A program made the translations under genes and the position numbers. The notes below the pieces were generated by a model, which was not told the origin of the DNA, did not search any database, and saw only the letters and a program-made list of their open reading frames with translations. A stretch of DNA of 64,000 nucleotides from JAQGMV01 sp035626595. GTDB lineage: Bacteria; Pseudomonadota; Gammaproteobacteria; Burkholderiales; SG8-41. How positions within the stretch are numbered: position 1 is the stretch's first letter; each line of letters opens with the position of its first letter. The stretch spans positions 1-64,000 of the forward strand of contig DASPNJ010000080.1 of the NCBI GenBank assembly GCA_035626595.1, written 5' to 3'. Positions 41,281 to 50,875 of the stretch are shown here, in pieces.

Positions 41281-41811
41281 TCAGTGTTCGCGCGCGAGCA
41301 TGCGCGGCAGCGCCATGGCCATCGTGTTTGCCTTGAAGCTTTCGACGTCCGCAGTTTCGCCTGCTACGTAATGGGCATACACGTAGATCTCGAGCTCCGG
41401 CACGCCCAGCGCTTTCGCCTGCGCGCGGGCCGCACGCTCGAATTTGTCATCGACGAGGACCACTGTCGGATGTCCGGCTTTGGCCAGGGCTATTCCGTCG
41501 CGCACGGCGCCGGAGGTGCAGGAGCCTCAGGCGCCGACGCCGACGACGGCGTAATCGGTCTCGCTGATCAGCTTATCGATATCGGCTTTTGGAGCAGGCG
41601 CCCACGTGTTCGTCTTGTAGAGCCTGTGCGCGGCCGACGGCCTGTGTTGCTCGCCGATGGCCGCTTCGAGCGATTTCCAGAACGAGAGCGCGGACGTGTG
41701 CTGGTTGAATACATAGCCGATCTTCGCGCCCACGATTGCGGCCAGACTGCGCGGTGCGTGACGCTGCACGACCTCCGGTTGCCCGAGGGGGCTGAATATC
41801 TGGATGCTCAT
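41281..41811 (-). CDS. UGSC-family selenoprotein A (in-frame UGA read as selenocysteine)
   Basis: This is 176 codons from the ATG at 41811 (AGGAGA 5-6 nt upstream; the ATGA overlaps the stop of Cys-rich protein A) to 41281. The TGA at codon 95 (41529-41527) is read through in frame: YAVVGVGA-U-GSCTSGAVRDGIALAKAG. Compared with its paralogue, long stretches are conserved on both sides of the Sec (GY(x)FNQH, TNTWAPAPKA, FERAARAQAK). The C-terminal tail is different. Translation through UGA needs SelA/B/C/D elsewhere in the genome. Without them only a 94-residue fragment lacking the catalytic motif would be made. Function is unknown; a Sec-dependent reductase subunit is plausible. Confidence 0.85.
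41495..41513 (-). promoter_or_regulatory. Candidate bacterial SECIS element of selenoprotein A
   Basis: The sequence and fold are the same as at 39853-39871: CCGGCGC-CGU-GCGC-ga-CGG, starting 16 nt after the U of the UGA. It lies within the 38-nt identical block 41495-41532. The block ends exactly at the last pair of the proposed stem (41495), whereas the flanking sequence has diverged. Confidence 0.5.
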
Positions 41812-42887
41812 GCCGATCTCCTGGGAAACTCGACGCGCCGTCTGACGGTATAGCCGCCGAGAGCACCCCATCCGGGGCACAACGCGGAAAATCCCACGCC
41901 CGAGCCCCAACCGCCGCTTACGAGCAGGACGAGATTTTCGGGGCCGCGTATGAATGGCACGCGAGCCTCGTCGTCATTGGGATCCACGATGTTGCTCCAG
42001 TGCATGGGATGTGTTGTCGCGATCGAATGGCGGTGCTTGACCTCACGTACCGGACGGGTGGCAAGCCGCATGAGCTCGCGCTTGACGTCGGCTCTGCCGA
42101 GTCCGGCGTCAGCGAGATTTTTCGCCGCCATTGGACCGAGCACGAGGACCATCTCGCCGCCCGATACGTTCGCGCTGCCGAGGACCGCGATGGCGTCGGC
42201 GATAACGTAAAGCACGTCTGCGGCTGGCCGGTAACCTGCGCCGGTCGCAATCGAATGTGGCGCCTCTGCGGCGGTGACGGTCACGACGGTGTCTTCGGCT
42301 GCGAACCCGCTCTCCACGTGCGTCGGCTCCCACGGATTCGAGTCCTGGTCTTCCGCAACGCAAAAGCTGTAATAGCCGGGATGGCCGAGTGTCGTTTTAC
42401 AGGGCTCGCCGGGATAGCCGCCACCGACATTCCACAGAATCAGGCGTACGGCGCGGCCTATGCTCGCGCTCGCGCGGCAGCCGTGTCCGAACGAGCCTTC
42501 CCGGGTGTTGAAGCCGACGGTCTTCACGCCCGGTCCGCTGATCGTGACGAGCGGGGCGCAATTGTGCGTCGTGGTCTGCACGCCGTTGAGATTGAAGCGC
42601 TCCTCGAGCATCGCCTCGATCGCCGCGATCACGAACGGCACGTACTCGGGTTTGCAGCCGGCCATGACGCTGTTCACCGCGATATTCTCGATGGTCGCGA
42701 CGCGATTCGCCGGCGGAATCACACCGATCATATCCGCGGGCCTGCGGCCGAGGTACTCGATGACGCGTTCGATCGCCCCTCGCGTCGGCGGGATCACCGG
42801 CAGCCCATCCGTCCACCGCTGCTCGTAGCAGAGCTCGACCGCCTTTTCGAAGTCGTCGACCTCGAAGACTTCGGATGTGAGGTCCAT
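41808..42887 (-). CDS. UGSC-associated Cys-rich protein A, unknown function
   Basis: This is 359 residues from the ATG at 42887 (AGGAAA upstream); the open frame to 42956 overlaps the receptor end. It is the paralogue of the protein at 40182-41255, with C20, C78, C110, C137, C163 and C176 at the same positions and the shared string WTDGLPV(I/V)PPT near the N-terminus. The C-terminal third is Gly- and Trp-rich (SGGWGSGVGFSALCPGWG). Its stop overlaps the selenoprotein A start, so the two are translationally coupled. Selenoprotein A and this protein form one unit, duplicated in the downstream pair. Confidence 0.85.
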   Translation of the reverse strand: MDLTSEVFEVDDFEKAVELCYEQRWTDGLPVIPPTRGAIERVIEYLGRRPADMIGVIPPANRVATIENIAVNSVMAGCKPEYVPFVIAAIEAMLEERFNLNGVQTTTHNCAPLVTISGPGVKTVGFNTREGSFGHGCRASASIGRAVRLILWNVGGGYPGEPCKTTLGHPGYYSFCVAEDQDSNPWEPTHVESGFAAEDTVVTVTAAEAPHSIATGAGYRPAADVLYVIADAIAVLGSANVSGGEMVLVLGPMAAKNLADAGLGRADVKRELMRLATRPVREVKHRHSIATTHPMHWSNIVDPNDDEARVPFIRGPENLVLLVSGGWGSGVGFSALCPGWGALGGYTVRRRVEFPRRSA

Positions 42888-42913
42888 CTGCGTCGTTTCC
42901 TGACTGCTCTGAA

Positions 42914-43918
42914 TCACTGGATGCGAATGTTTGCCGTCTTGATGACGCCCGCCCACATCTTCGTGCTGCGAGCGATGAACTCCCCGAACTGCTCAGGCGT
43001 GCTGGCGATCACTTCGGCTCCCTGTGCGGCGAGCTTCTCGGACACCTCGCGCTTGCGGATCGCTTTGGTAATTTCGCTATTCAGCCGCCTGACGATGTGC
43101 TTCGGCGTGCGCGCCGGCGCGAGGATGCCGAACAACTGACCGGATTCGAAGCCCGGCAATCCGGACTCGGCGACGGTCGGTAAGGACGGCGCGCTCGCCG
43201 AGCGCTTCGGACCCGTTACGGCGATCGCGCGCAGCTGTCCGCTCTTGACCTGGGGCAGCGCAACCGAGACGCCCAAAAAGGTCAGTGATACCTCGCCGCT
43301 GACGACGGCGACCGCAGCCGGAGAGGTACCTCGATATGGCACGTGCGTCATTCTGGTGTTGGCCATGACGTTCAGCATGGCAGCGGCAAGATGACTCGAC
43401 GACCCGTTGCCCGCCGACGAGTAGGTGAGCTTGTCCGGGTGAGCCTTCGCATGGGCGATCAGCTCCTTGACGCTTTTCGCCGGCACCGTCGGATGAACGA
43501 CGAGCACATGCGGACCGGTTGCGATGAGCGAGATCGGCACGAGATCGCGCAGCGCGTCGTACGGAAGCTTTGCGTAGAGACTTGGATTCACCATCAATCC
43601 GGTCGCGGCCATCAGCAGCGTATGGCCGTCGGGGGCTGCCGATTTCGCGACGATTTCGGTTGCGAGGATGCCGTTGGCGCCAGCACGATTGTCGACCACG
43701 ACGGGTTGACCGAGGCTCTCGGTGAGCTCGTGCGCGAGCATGCGCGTGATGCTGTCGGTGTCACCGCCCGGCGCGAACGGAATCACGATCCGGATGGGCC
43801 GCTCGGGGAAGGCGTCCGCGGCACCGGCTTCGATGCCGGGCGTGGCGATAGCGAGCGCAAGCGCGACGCGCGTGATGAAGTCGATCCTGCCGCGCGAGAT
43901 CACGAGCCCGTGCAGCAT
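42914..43918 (-). CDS. TTT (Bug) family periplasmic solute receptor
   Basis: This is 334 residues from the ATG at 43918, 11 nt after the cupin stop; the frame is open to 44149 only across the cupin gene. A signal region of about 33 residues (IDFITRVALALAIATPGIEAGAA) leads to AFPERPIRIVIPFAPGGDTD. DNRAGANGILATE, PDGHTLLMA and HVPYRGTSPA follow; Arg replaces the usual Lys of HVPYKG. It is 26 nt upstream of Cys-rich protein A and is the first receptor of the UGSC operon. Confidence 0.94.
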   Translation of the reverse strand: MLHGLVISRGRIDFITRVALALAIATPGIEAGAADAFPERPIRIVIPFAPGGDTDSITRMLAHELTESLGQPVVVDNRAGANGILATEIVAKSAAPDGHTLLMAATGLMVNPSLYAKLPYDALRDLVPISLIATGPHVLVVHPTVPAKSVKELIAHAKAHPDKLTYSSAGNGSSSHLAAAMLNVMANTRMTHVPYRGTSPAAVAVVSGEVSLTFLGVSVALPQVKSGQLRAIAVTGPKRSASAPSLPTVAESGLPGFESGQLFGILAPARTPKHIVRRLNSEITKAIRKREVSEKLAAQGAEVIASTPEQFGEFIARSTKMWAGVIKTANIRIQ

Positions 43919-43929
43919 CTTGCCGGCCG

Positions 43930-44421
43930 TCAAGGCGCCGGCGTCGCCGCGGCCTGCAGCTCGAGCAGGCGCTCGTCCTGGTAGTGCGGTCGATCGGGTT
44001 TCGGTTTGGAGAGCAGCGTCTGCACGGCGCACGGCACATCGGCGTCGTTGTGGATGTCGTGATAGACGAACGCAGGGATCGACACGAGGTCCCAGCGCCC
44101 GAGCTTCAGCGTAAACGTCTCGCCGTCGCGGAAGACGTTGACCGTGCACTCGCCGTCGAGGATGAAGAACGTTTCCTCGGTCTCGTGGCAGTGGACGGGG
44201 ATGCGATTGCCCGGCGGCATCGTCTGGATCGACATGGTGAAGGCGACGGGTTGCACCGCGTTGGTCTCGACGTGATCGACGGAACCGGACGCGCCGATGT
44301 AGCGGCGCTGGCTGCGGGCGAATTTCGGCTCGAGCTGGGTCTCGAAGCCGAACACCGTCCAGTCCTCGCGGCGCTCGGCAAAGCGGGCGACGCGGGTGCG
44401 CATCTCGTCACTGAGCGACAT
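43930..44421 (-). CDS. Single-domain cupin protein
   Basis: This is 163 residues from the ATG at 44421, which has GGGAG 7 nt upstream; the frame is open to 44547 across the regulatory gap. The cupin metal motifs are visible: VHCHETEETFFILDGECTV (two His and a Glu) and IPAFVYHDIHN (His). It probably binds one metal ion and acts as a small dioxygenase, isomerase or sensor. It is the first gene of the minus-strand UGSC operon and diverges from the GntR/UTRA regulator across 68 nt. Confidence 0.88.
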   Translation of the reverse strand: MSLSDEMRTRVARFAERREDWTVFGFETQLEPKFARSQRRYIGASGSVDHVETNAVQPVAFTMSIQTMPPGNRIPVHCHETEETFFILDGECTVNVFRDGETFTLKLGRWDLVSIPAFVYHDIHNDADVPCAVQTLLSKPKPDRPHYQDERLLELQAAATPAP

Positions 44422-44489
44422 GAAATCTCCCATGGTTCGTGCGGCGTGACTGCGAATTAAGTGTATGGTGCTAAAGTTAGGCTGACAAC

Positions 44490-45317
44490 ATGAATGCCGC
44501 ATCGTGGACGGCGCGGAGTTTAAAAGTCGCAAGCATGGTCTCGACATTAAAGAGCGTGTACGCCCGCAGCCGGGTCCCGCTGTACATCCAGGTCGCGGCG
44601 GCGCTGCGGCGACGCATCGACAGTGGAGAATGGCGCGCAGGCCAGCAGATCTCGACGCTCGACGTGCTCGAGCGGGAGTTCGAAGTCGCGCGCATCACGA
44701 TCCGGCAGGCGGTCGAGCTCCTCCAGAGCGATGGCCTCCTGCGCAGCGAGCAGGGTCGCGGCACGTTCGTCGCGGAGAAGCTCCCGGACAAGCGCTGGCT
44801 GCCGCTCGAGACGACGTGGGATGCGCTGGTCGAGTCCATTCGGGACAACGTGATCCAGCGCATACCGGTGGATGATCCGCCGGCCTATCCCGTGCTTGCG
44901 GAAGGCGACGGCGAGCGGGCCGCCGAATACGTGTTCCTGCGCAGCGTGCAGTTGAAGGACGGCTCACCGTATTCGGTGGTGAACGTGCATCTGGAGCGCA
45001 GCATCCACGATCGCGATCCCGAGGCGTTTCGTAACCGCACGGCATTGCCGGTGCTCGCGGCGCTCAACAGGAAGAACATCGAGCGCGCGCATCAAAGCCT
45101 GGTGATCGGCAGCGCCGACCTCACCACCGCCAATCTGTTACAGGTGCCGCTCGGAACGCCGACGGCCGAATCGCGTTGCGTGGTGATCGACCGCAACGGC
45201 ATCGCGATCTACGTGGCGGAGATCGTCTACCGCAACGATTGCGTCAAGCTGCACATCGAGCTGCTGGACGAATCGAAGCGGAAAAAATCGTCAGCGCGAC
45301 GTAAGCGGCCGGCGTGA
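44490..45317 (+). CDS. GntR-family regulator, UTRA (HutC) type
   Basis: This is 275 residues from the ATG at 44490; a second ATG at 44535 is possible and would remove 15 unconserved residues. The GntR winged helix occupies about residues 28-95 (VPLYIQVAAALRRRIDSGEWRAGQQISTLDVLEREFEVARITIRQAVELLQSDGLL). A UTRA ligand domain follows. It diverges from the cupin-to-receptor operon and is the obvious candidate regulator of the UGSC selenoprotein genes. The lysine/arginine-rich tail (SKRKKSSARRKRPA) is unusual. No clear dyad was found in the 68-nt gap. Confidence 0.92.
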   Translation: MNAASWTARSLKVASMVSTLKSVYARSRVPLYIQVAAALRRRIDSGEWRAGQQISTLDVLEREFEVARITIRQAVELLQSDGLLRSEQGRGTFVAEKLPDKRWLPLETTWDALVESIRDNVIQRIPVDDPPAYPVLAEGDGERAAEYVFLRSVQLKDGSPYSVVNVHLERSIHDRDPEAFRNRTALPVLAALNRKNIERAHQSLVIGSADLTTANLLQVPLGTPTAESRCVVIDRNGIAIYVAEIVYRNDCVKLHIELLDESKRKKSSARRKRPA

Positions 45318-45346
45318 CAGTTGCGCGGGCGTGATGCCCCGAACGC

Positions 45347-46714
<1,368 letters not shown>

Positions 46715-46810
46715 GCGCTGGGACTTCGCGTTTCCGGGACTGGTTGGGGAGGAACGGCGCAGCGCGATCACGCGCGCCGGGCCTTGATTTTACAGGCTAA
46801 ATGCGAGCGA

Positions 46811-47755
46811 TTACTGCGGCTCCACCGCGCCGACCTGATCGACGATCGGCCCGTACCACTGCGGCCGACGGTGCGCCGCGAAGTTGAACATCTTCTCCTT
46901 ACCCTGGCGGCAAAGATCGAGGTCCGCATCCGCGACGATCAGCTCGTCTTCGAGCGTGCGCGCCTGCGCGTGGATCTTGCCGTTCGGATCCACGATCAAC
47001 GAGCCGCCGATCAGGCCCGCGCCGTCTTCGTCGCCGGCCTTCGCGACGCTGACTGCCCACGTCGCGTTCATGTAGGCATTCGCCTGCACCGCGAGGGTCG
47101 AATGAAACGTGCGCACGTCAGCCGGCTCCGATTCGCCGCCGTTCGGGTCGTAGGCCGCCGAGTTGTAGCCGATGCACACGAGCTCGACGCTCTGGAGCGC
47201 GAGCACGCGCCACGCTTCCGGCCAGCGGCGATCGTTGCAGATCAGCATGCCCAGAACCGGTTTGCCCCATTCGGCCGGACCGCGCGCGACCGGGAATCCC
47301 AGATCGCCATATTGGAAATAGCGCTTTTCGAGCTGTTGATACTTCAGGCCGGGCTTCACGTCGTATGACCCCGGCAGGTGGACCTTCCGGTACTTGAGCA
47401 GCGTGCGGCCGTTCGGGCCGACAATGATCGCGCTGTTGTAGCGGTGTCCTTCCGGCGTCAGCTCGCCATAGCCAACGTAGAACCCGATTTTCAGCGCCGC
47501 CGCGCGATCGAACAGCGCCTGCACGTTCGGATTCGGCATCGCTGTCTCGAAAAACCCGTGGAGCTCCGTATCATCGGCGAACGGCCAGCGCGGAAAGAAC
47601 GTGGTGAACGCGAGCTCCGGAAAGACGACGAGCTGCGCGCGTTCCTTTGAAGCGCGTTCGAGGAGATCGATCATGCGCGCGAGGATCTGCGCGCGGCTGT
47701 CCTTGAGCGCGCTCGGGCCCATCTGGGCGCCGGCGAGACGGAGGGTGCGAGGCAT
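46811..47755 (-). CDS. Nitrilase-superfamily amidohydrolase, N-carbamoyl-D-amino-acid-hydrolase-like
   Basis: This 314-residue protein has the Glu-Lys-Cys triad visible: E47 (FPELAF), K124 (YRKVHLPG) and C173 (LICNDRRWPE). Positions and motifs agree with D-carbamoylases (E47, K about 127, C about 172), which release D-amino acids from their N-carbamoyl forms, the second step of hydantoin degradation. It is cytoplasmic, with no signal peptide. It lies 26 nt after the TauE-type exporter gene and 96 nt before the serine dehydratase. A 16-codon scrap resembling residues about 269-284 survives at 12056-12103. Confidence 0.9.
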   Translation of the reverse strand: MPRTLRLAGAQMGPSALKDSRAQILARMIDLLERASKERAQLVVFPELAFTTFFPRWPFADDTELHGFFETAMPNPNVQALFDRAAALKIGFYVGYGELTPEGHRYNSAIIVGPNGRTLLKYRKVHLPGSYDVKPGLKYQQLEKRYFQYGDLGFPVARGPAEWGKPVLGMLICNDRRWPEAWRVLALQSVELVCIGYNSAAYDPNGGESEPADVRTFHSTLAVQANAYMNATWAVSVAKAGDEDGAGLIGGSLIVDPNGKIHAQARTLEDELIVADADLDLCRQGKEKMFNFAAHRRPQWYGPIVDQVGAVEPQ

Positions 47756-47781
47756 ATTTCAATTTCCGAAAAGGCGGCAGT

Positions 47782-48531
47782 CTAGCGCGATACTTCCGCG
47801 ATGAGCGTCCAGCCGAAGCCGGCGCCGACGACGAGCAGGAGACCGGCGACCAGGCGCTGAAGCCGCCGCGTATGCATGGCGGCGCCGGAGATCTGCCCCA
47901 CGACAGCGGCGGCGAGCAGCGCCAGTCCGATCATCGCGGCAAGTCCGATATCCAGCGCGCCCGATTGCCAGTGCACGACGCTCGCCGCGATCGCGACCGG
48001 CATCTGAATCGCGTTCGCGCTCGCGATCACGGCCGCCAGCGGCTGCCGCAGCAGCACGAGGAGGGGGCTCAGCAGCACGGGCCCGCCGGTACCGGTCAGG
48101 GCCGAACCGATGCCTACGACAGCGCCCACGGCGAGCAGAGCCCACACGGGCAGCTCGGGCGCGTTCGATCGAGGCGTGGTCTCACGCAGGCCCCGCAATG
48201 CGTAGAGGCCGGCGAAGAGCAGGAGCGCCGTCACGAGCGCCAGCAGCACCCGCACGTCGAGCCGATGAACGAGCGATGCGCCCAGCGCCGCACCGGCCAG
48301 GGCGCCGGCACTCAGCCAGAGCGCGCCACGCAGATGCGTGCGGCGAATGACGAGAAAAGCCAGCGCGGCCGCCGCCGGAAACGCGAACGCCGCCGCCGAG
48401 GCGGCGACGGCCTGAGGTAACGTGATCCCTTCGAGCCGGGTGAGCGCCGGCACGACGAGCACACCGCCGATGCCCGTGGCGCCGATCAGCCAACCCGCGA
48501 GCAGGATCGCCGCGATACATGCGAGTCCCAT
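47782..48531 (-). CDS. TauE/SafE-family membrane exporter
   Basis: This 249-residue integral membrane protein has seven or eight hydrophobic helices. The pattern GWLIGATGIGGVLVVPALTRLEGITLPQAVAASAAAF and its mirrored second half VVGIGSALTGTGGPVLLSPLLVLL form the typical TSUP internal repeat. Family members move sulfite, sulfoacetate or other anions across the inner membrane. In this operon with an amidase and a carbamoylase it might export or import an organic anion. Substrate is unknown. Confidence 0.88.
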   Translation of the reverse strand: MGLACIAAILLAGWLIGATGIGGVLVVPALTRLEGITLPQAVAASAAAFAFPAAAALAFLVIRRTHLRGALWLSAGALAGAALGASLVHRLDVRVLLALVTALLLFAGLYALRGLRETTPRSNAPELPVWALLAVGAVVGIGSALTGTGGPVLLSPLLVLLRQPLAAVIASANAIQMPVAIAASVVHWQSGALDIGLAAMIGLALLAAAVVGQISGAAMHTRRLQRLVAGLLLVVGAGFGWTLIAEVSR

Positions 48532-48569
48532 CCGGCCGTCTATAGCACGGCGCGTCCGTGCTGACGGCG

Positions 48570-50867
48570 CTAGCGCAACGGGCCGAAGGCGGGCGGCGGC
48601 ACTCGGCGCTTCGACGCCGCTTCGTATGCGGCCGCGATCCTCAGCACGACGTCCTCGCGGCCGGGCTCGGCCCGGAAGACGAGGGAGAAGGGCAGACCGG
48701 GCGCCGCAATTTCGGTCGGCGTGTCGGAAGCGGCGCCCTCGTAGAGCGTGCCGTCGTCGCTCAACACGAACACCGGGTCGTATGCGGTGCGCACGTAACC
48801 GGCGGGAATCAGCACCTCGGTGAGTCCCGCGTTCGGGCCGTACTGCGATTCATCGCGGAGCCGCCGGATGAGTCCCGGCACCTCCGGTCCGCCGATCTTC
48901 GCCGGCGGCAGCGGCGTGTGCAGACGCACGAGCGCGTCGAGCTTGTTTTCCAGCATGACCATCATGTCCACGCGCCGCAGCAGCTCGCGCAGCATGATTC
49001 GTTCGTCGACCCCTTGCCGCCCGCCGAGGGGGTTGCGCGGATCGGTGATCTCTTCCCAGTTCTTGAATGCGGCACGTCCGTCGTCGCCCCAGAACTTCGA
49101 GCGCGCGTTGAGACTCGGCCAGTCGACGAGCGTCTCGGTGAAACCCGCGGCTTTCCAGTCGGCGGCGCGGCGCGAGAGGTACTGCTTGATGTGAAAGCGG
49201 AACGTCGGCGCGAGTACCTGCTGCTGCACAGTGGAAACGTCGAGGTTCGACGGCGGCTCGATCAGACCATCCGCGAGCGCGACGCAGTAGTCGATCGGCT
49301 GCATCGTTCCGGTGCCGAAGACTTTCCCCGGCGCGAACTCGGTCGGCACGATGGCCGTGGCGAATTCCTTGAAGAGCGGCTCGCCTTTGGCATCGAGTCT
49401 GAACAGGATATCGGGCATGAAGACCGGCACCAGCGCGGCGAGCGCGCGCCTGAAATCGACCTTCATCTGCTCGATCTCGGGATCGGGTTTCCACAGCGGA
49501 TCCGAAGACTCCACGAGCGTCGCCCCGAGCTTCTTTCCCAGAATCTCCTTCATCTCCTTCGCCACCGCGCTGGTGATCGGCTCCGCCGCTTTCACGCCGG
49601 GATTGAGCATCGACTCGCGCACGATGCCGATACGAACGCCGTGGAGCTCGCCGGGCGCGCCGGTCGCTGTCGCATGGGCCGCATAGCCCTCGCGCAGCAC
49701 GGACGGCCGCGGCACCGTCGTATACGGATCGCGTGGATCGTAGTAGCCGTTGACGGGATCCTTGAGCGCGTCGAGCACGATCGCGCAGTCGGCGAGCGTG
49801 CGCGCGAGAACGCCGGTGCGGTCGCAATAGATATCCGCGCCGATCGCGCCGCCGTCGAAGCCGATCATCGCCTTGTGCGGAAGGATGAGCGCGGTCGAGT
49901 TGTGATTGGCGGGCCCGCGGCACGAAGCGCGCGTCTCTTCGCCGAGACTCACCATGCAGAGGTTCGCGCTCACCGAGACGCCCGAGCCCGAGCTCGATCC
50001 GAGCGAAGCCGCGCGCGTGGTGTCGTACACATTCGAGGGGTTGCCGCCCCACGAGCTGCGCTGGTATCCCAGCACCGACGGCAGCACTTTGTCGGGCCGG
50101 TGGCGTCCGTCGGGATTGCCGGCGCGGCCGTTGTATTCGGTGTTCACCGCCTTGGCGTAGATGATGGCGCCTTTTTTGCGGAGCTGATCGACCAAGATGT
50201 GATCGCGTGCCGGAAAATCAATGTCATAGCGCGCATCGCCGCCCCCCGTCGTGCGCATGTCCTTCGTGTCGAACGGGTCCTTGAACGAAAAGACGATGCC
50301 GTACAGCGGCAGCTCGTCGAGCGGCGGATTGCGTCCATACTTGGCGTCGAGCTCCGCCGCCTGTTCCAGCGCATCAGGATAGCGGCGGAAGATCTCGCAC
50401 ACGGCGGGCGCGCCTTCCGGCAGCGGCCCTTCGGACGGATGACGGTCGTAGTCGCCGCGGCAGGTCACCGACCGCTCGCCGCGGATGTTGAGCGTCGCGA
50501 GCGCGTTGAGCTGGCCCGCATCGGGCTTGCCGACGATCATGCCGTATTGCTGTTGCACCGCCGGATCCGACGCGGTGGGCTCCATGCGTCCGAATTCCAG
50601 CGGCGGACCTTTGTACTTGGGCAGGTCCGGAAAGAGCGTCGATGCCTGCACAGTCTGCGTCGGAAAGCGGATCGGCGCGCCTGCGCGCACGGCGCCTTTC
50701 GCTTCCGGCACCGGCTCGCCGTCTCTCGTGACGAGCAGGCTCGGCACACCGTTGTAGGCGCGTGCACGTTCGATGTAGTGCTGCACGATCCGCACGCACG
50801 AGATCTCGCCCGCCTCGATGGCGGCGTGCACGTCGGCGATCGTGGCTTCTTCGAGCTTGACTGGCAT
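48570..50867 (-). CDS. Large amidase-signature hydrolase
   Basis: This is 765 residues from the ATG at 50867 (GGGAG 4 nt upstream), preferred over a GTG at 50879. The amidase-signature Ser-Ser-Lys triad is recognisable: K196 in FSFKDPFDT, the SLGSSSGSG loop (about 289-296) and the nucleophile S315 in ETRASCRGPA. In most relatives this last motif reads GSxRxPA, so the Cys-Arg-Gly version is slightly unusual. The protein is much longer than typical amidases (about 450-500 residues). Long insertions lie before the lysine and in the C-terminal half. It overlaps or abuts the upstream kinase gene. Substrate is unknown. Confidence 0.85.
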   Translation of the reverse strand: MPVKLEEATIADVHAAIEAGEISCVRIVQHYIERARAYNGVPSLLVTRDGEPVPEAKGAVRAGAPIRFPTQTVQASTLFPDLPKYKGPPLEFGRMEPTASDPAVQQQYGMIVGKPDAGQLNALATLNIRGERSVTCRGDYDRHPSEGPLPEGAPAVCEIFRRYPDALEQAAELDAKYGRNPPLDELPLYGIVFSFKDPFDTKDMRTTGGGDARYDIDFPARDHILVDQLRKKGAIIYAKAVNTEYNGRAGNPDGRHRPDKVLPSVLGYQRSSWGGNPSNVYDTTRAASLGSSSGSGVSVSANLCMVSLGEETRASCRGPANHNSTALILPHKAMIGFDGGAIGADIYCDRTGVLARTLADCAIVLDALKDPVNGYYDPRDPYTTVPRPSVLREGYAAHATATGAPGELHGVRIGIVRESMLNPGVKAAEPITSAVAKEMKEILGKKLGATLVESSDPLWKPDPEIEQMKVDFRRALAALVPVFMPDILFRLDAKGEPLFKEFATAIVPTEFAPGKVFGTGTMQPIDYCVALADGLIEPPSNLDVSTVQQQVLAPTFRFHIKQYLSRRAADWKAAGFTETLVDWPSLNARSKFWGDDGRAAFKNWEEITDPRNPLGGRQGVDERIMLRELLRRVDMMVMLENKLDALVRLHTPLPPAKIGGPEVPGLIRRLRDESQYGPNAGLTEVLIPAGYVRTAYDPVFVLSDDGTLYEGAASDTPTEIAAPGLPFSLVFRAEPGREDVVLRIAAAYEAASKRRVPPPAFGPLR

Positions 50868-50875
50868 GTTCTCCC

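Noticed and set aside
39885..41529. UGSC genes as pseudogenes with nonsense mutations
   Set aside because: Both paralogues have TGA at codon 95 followed by the known U-G-S-C signature, and sequence is conserved on both sides.
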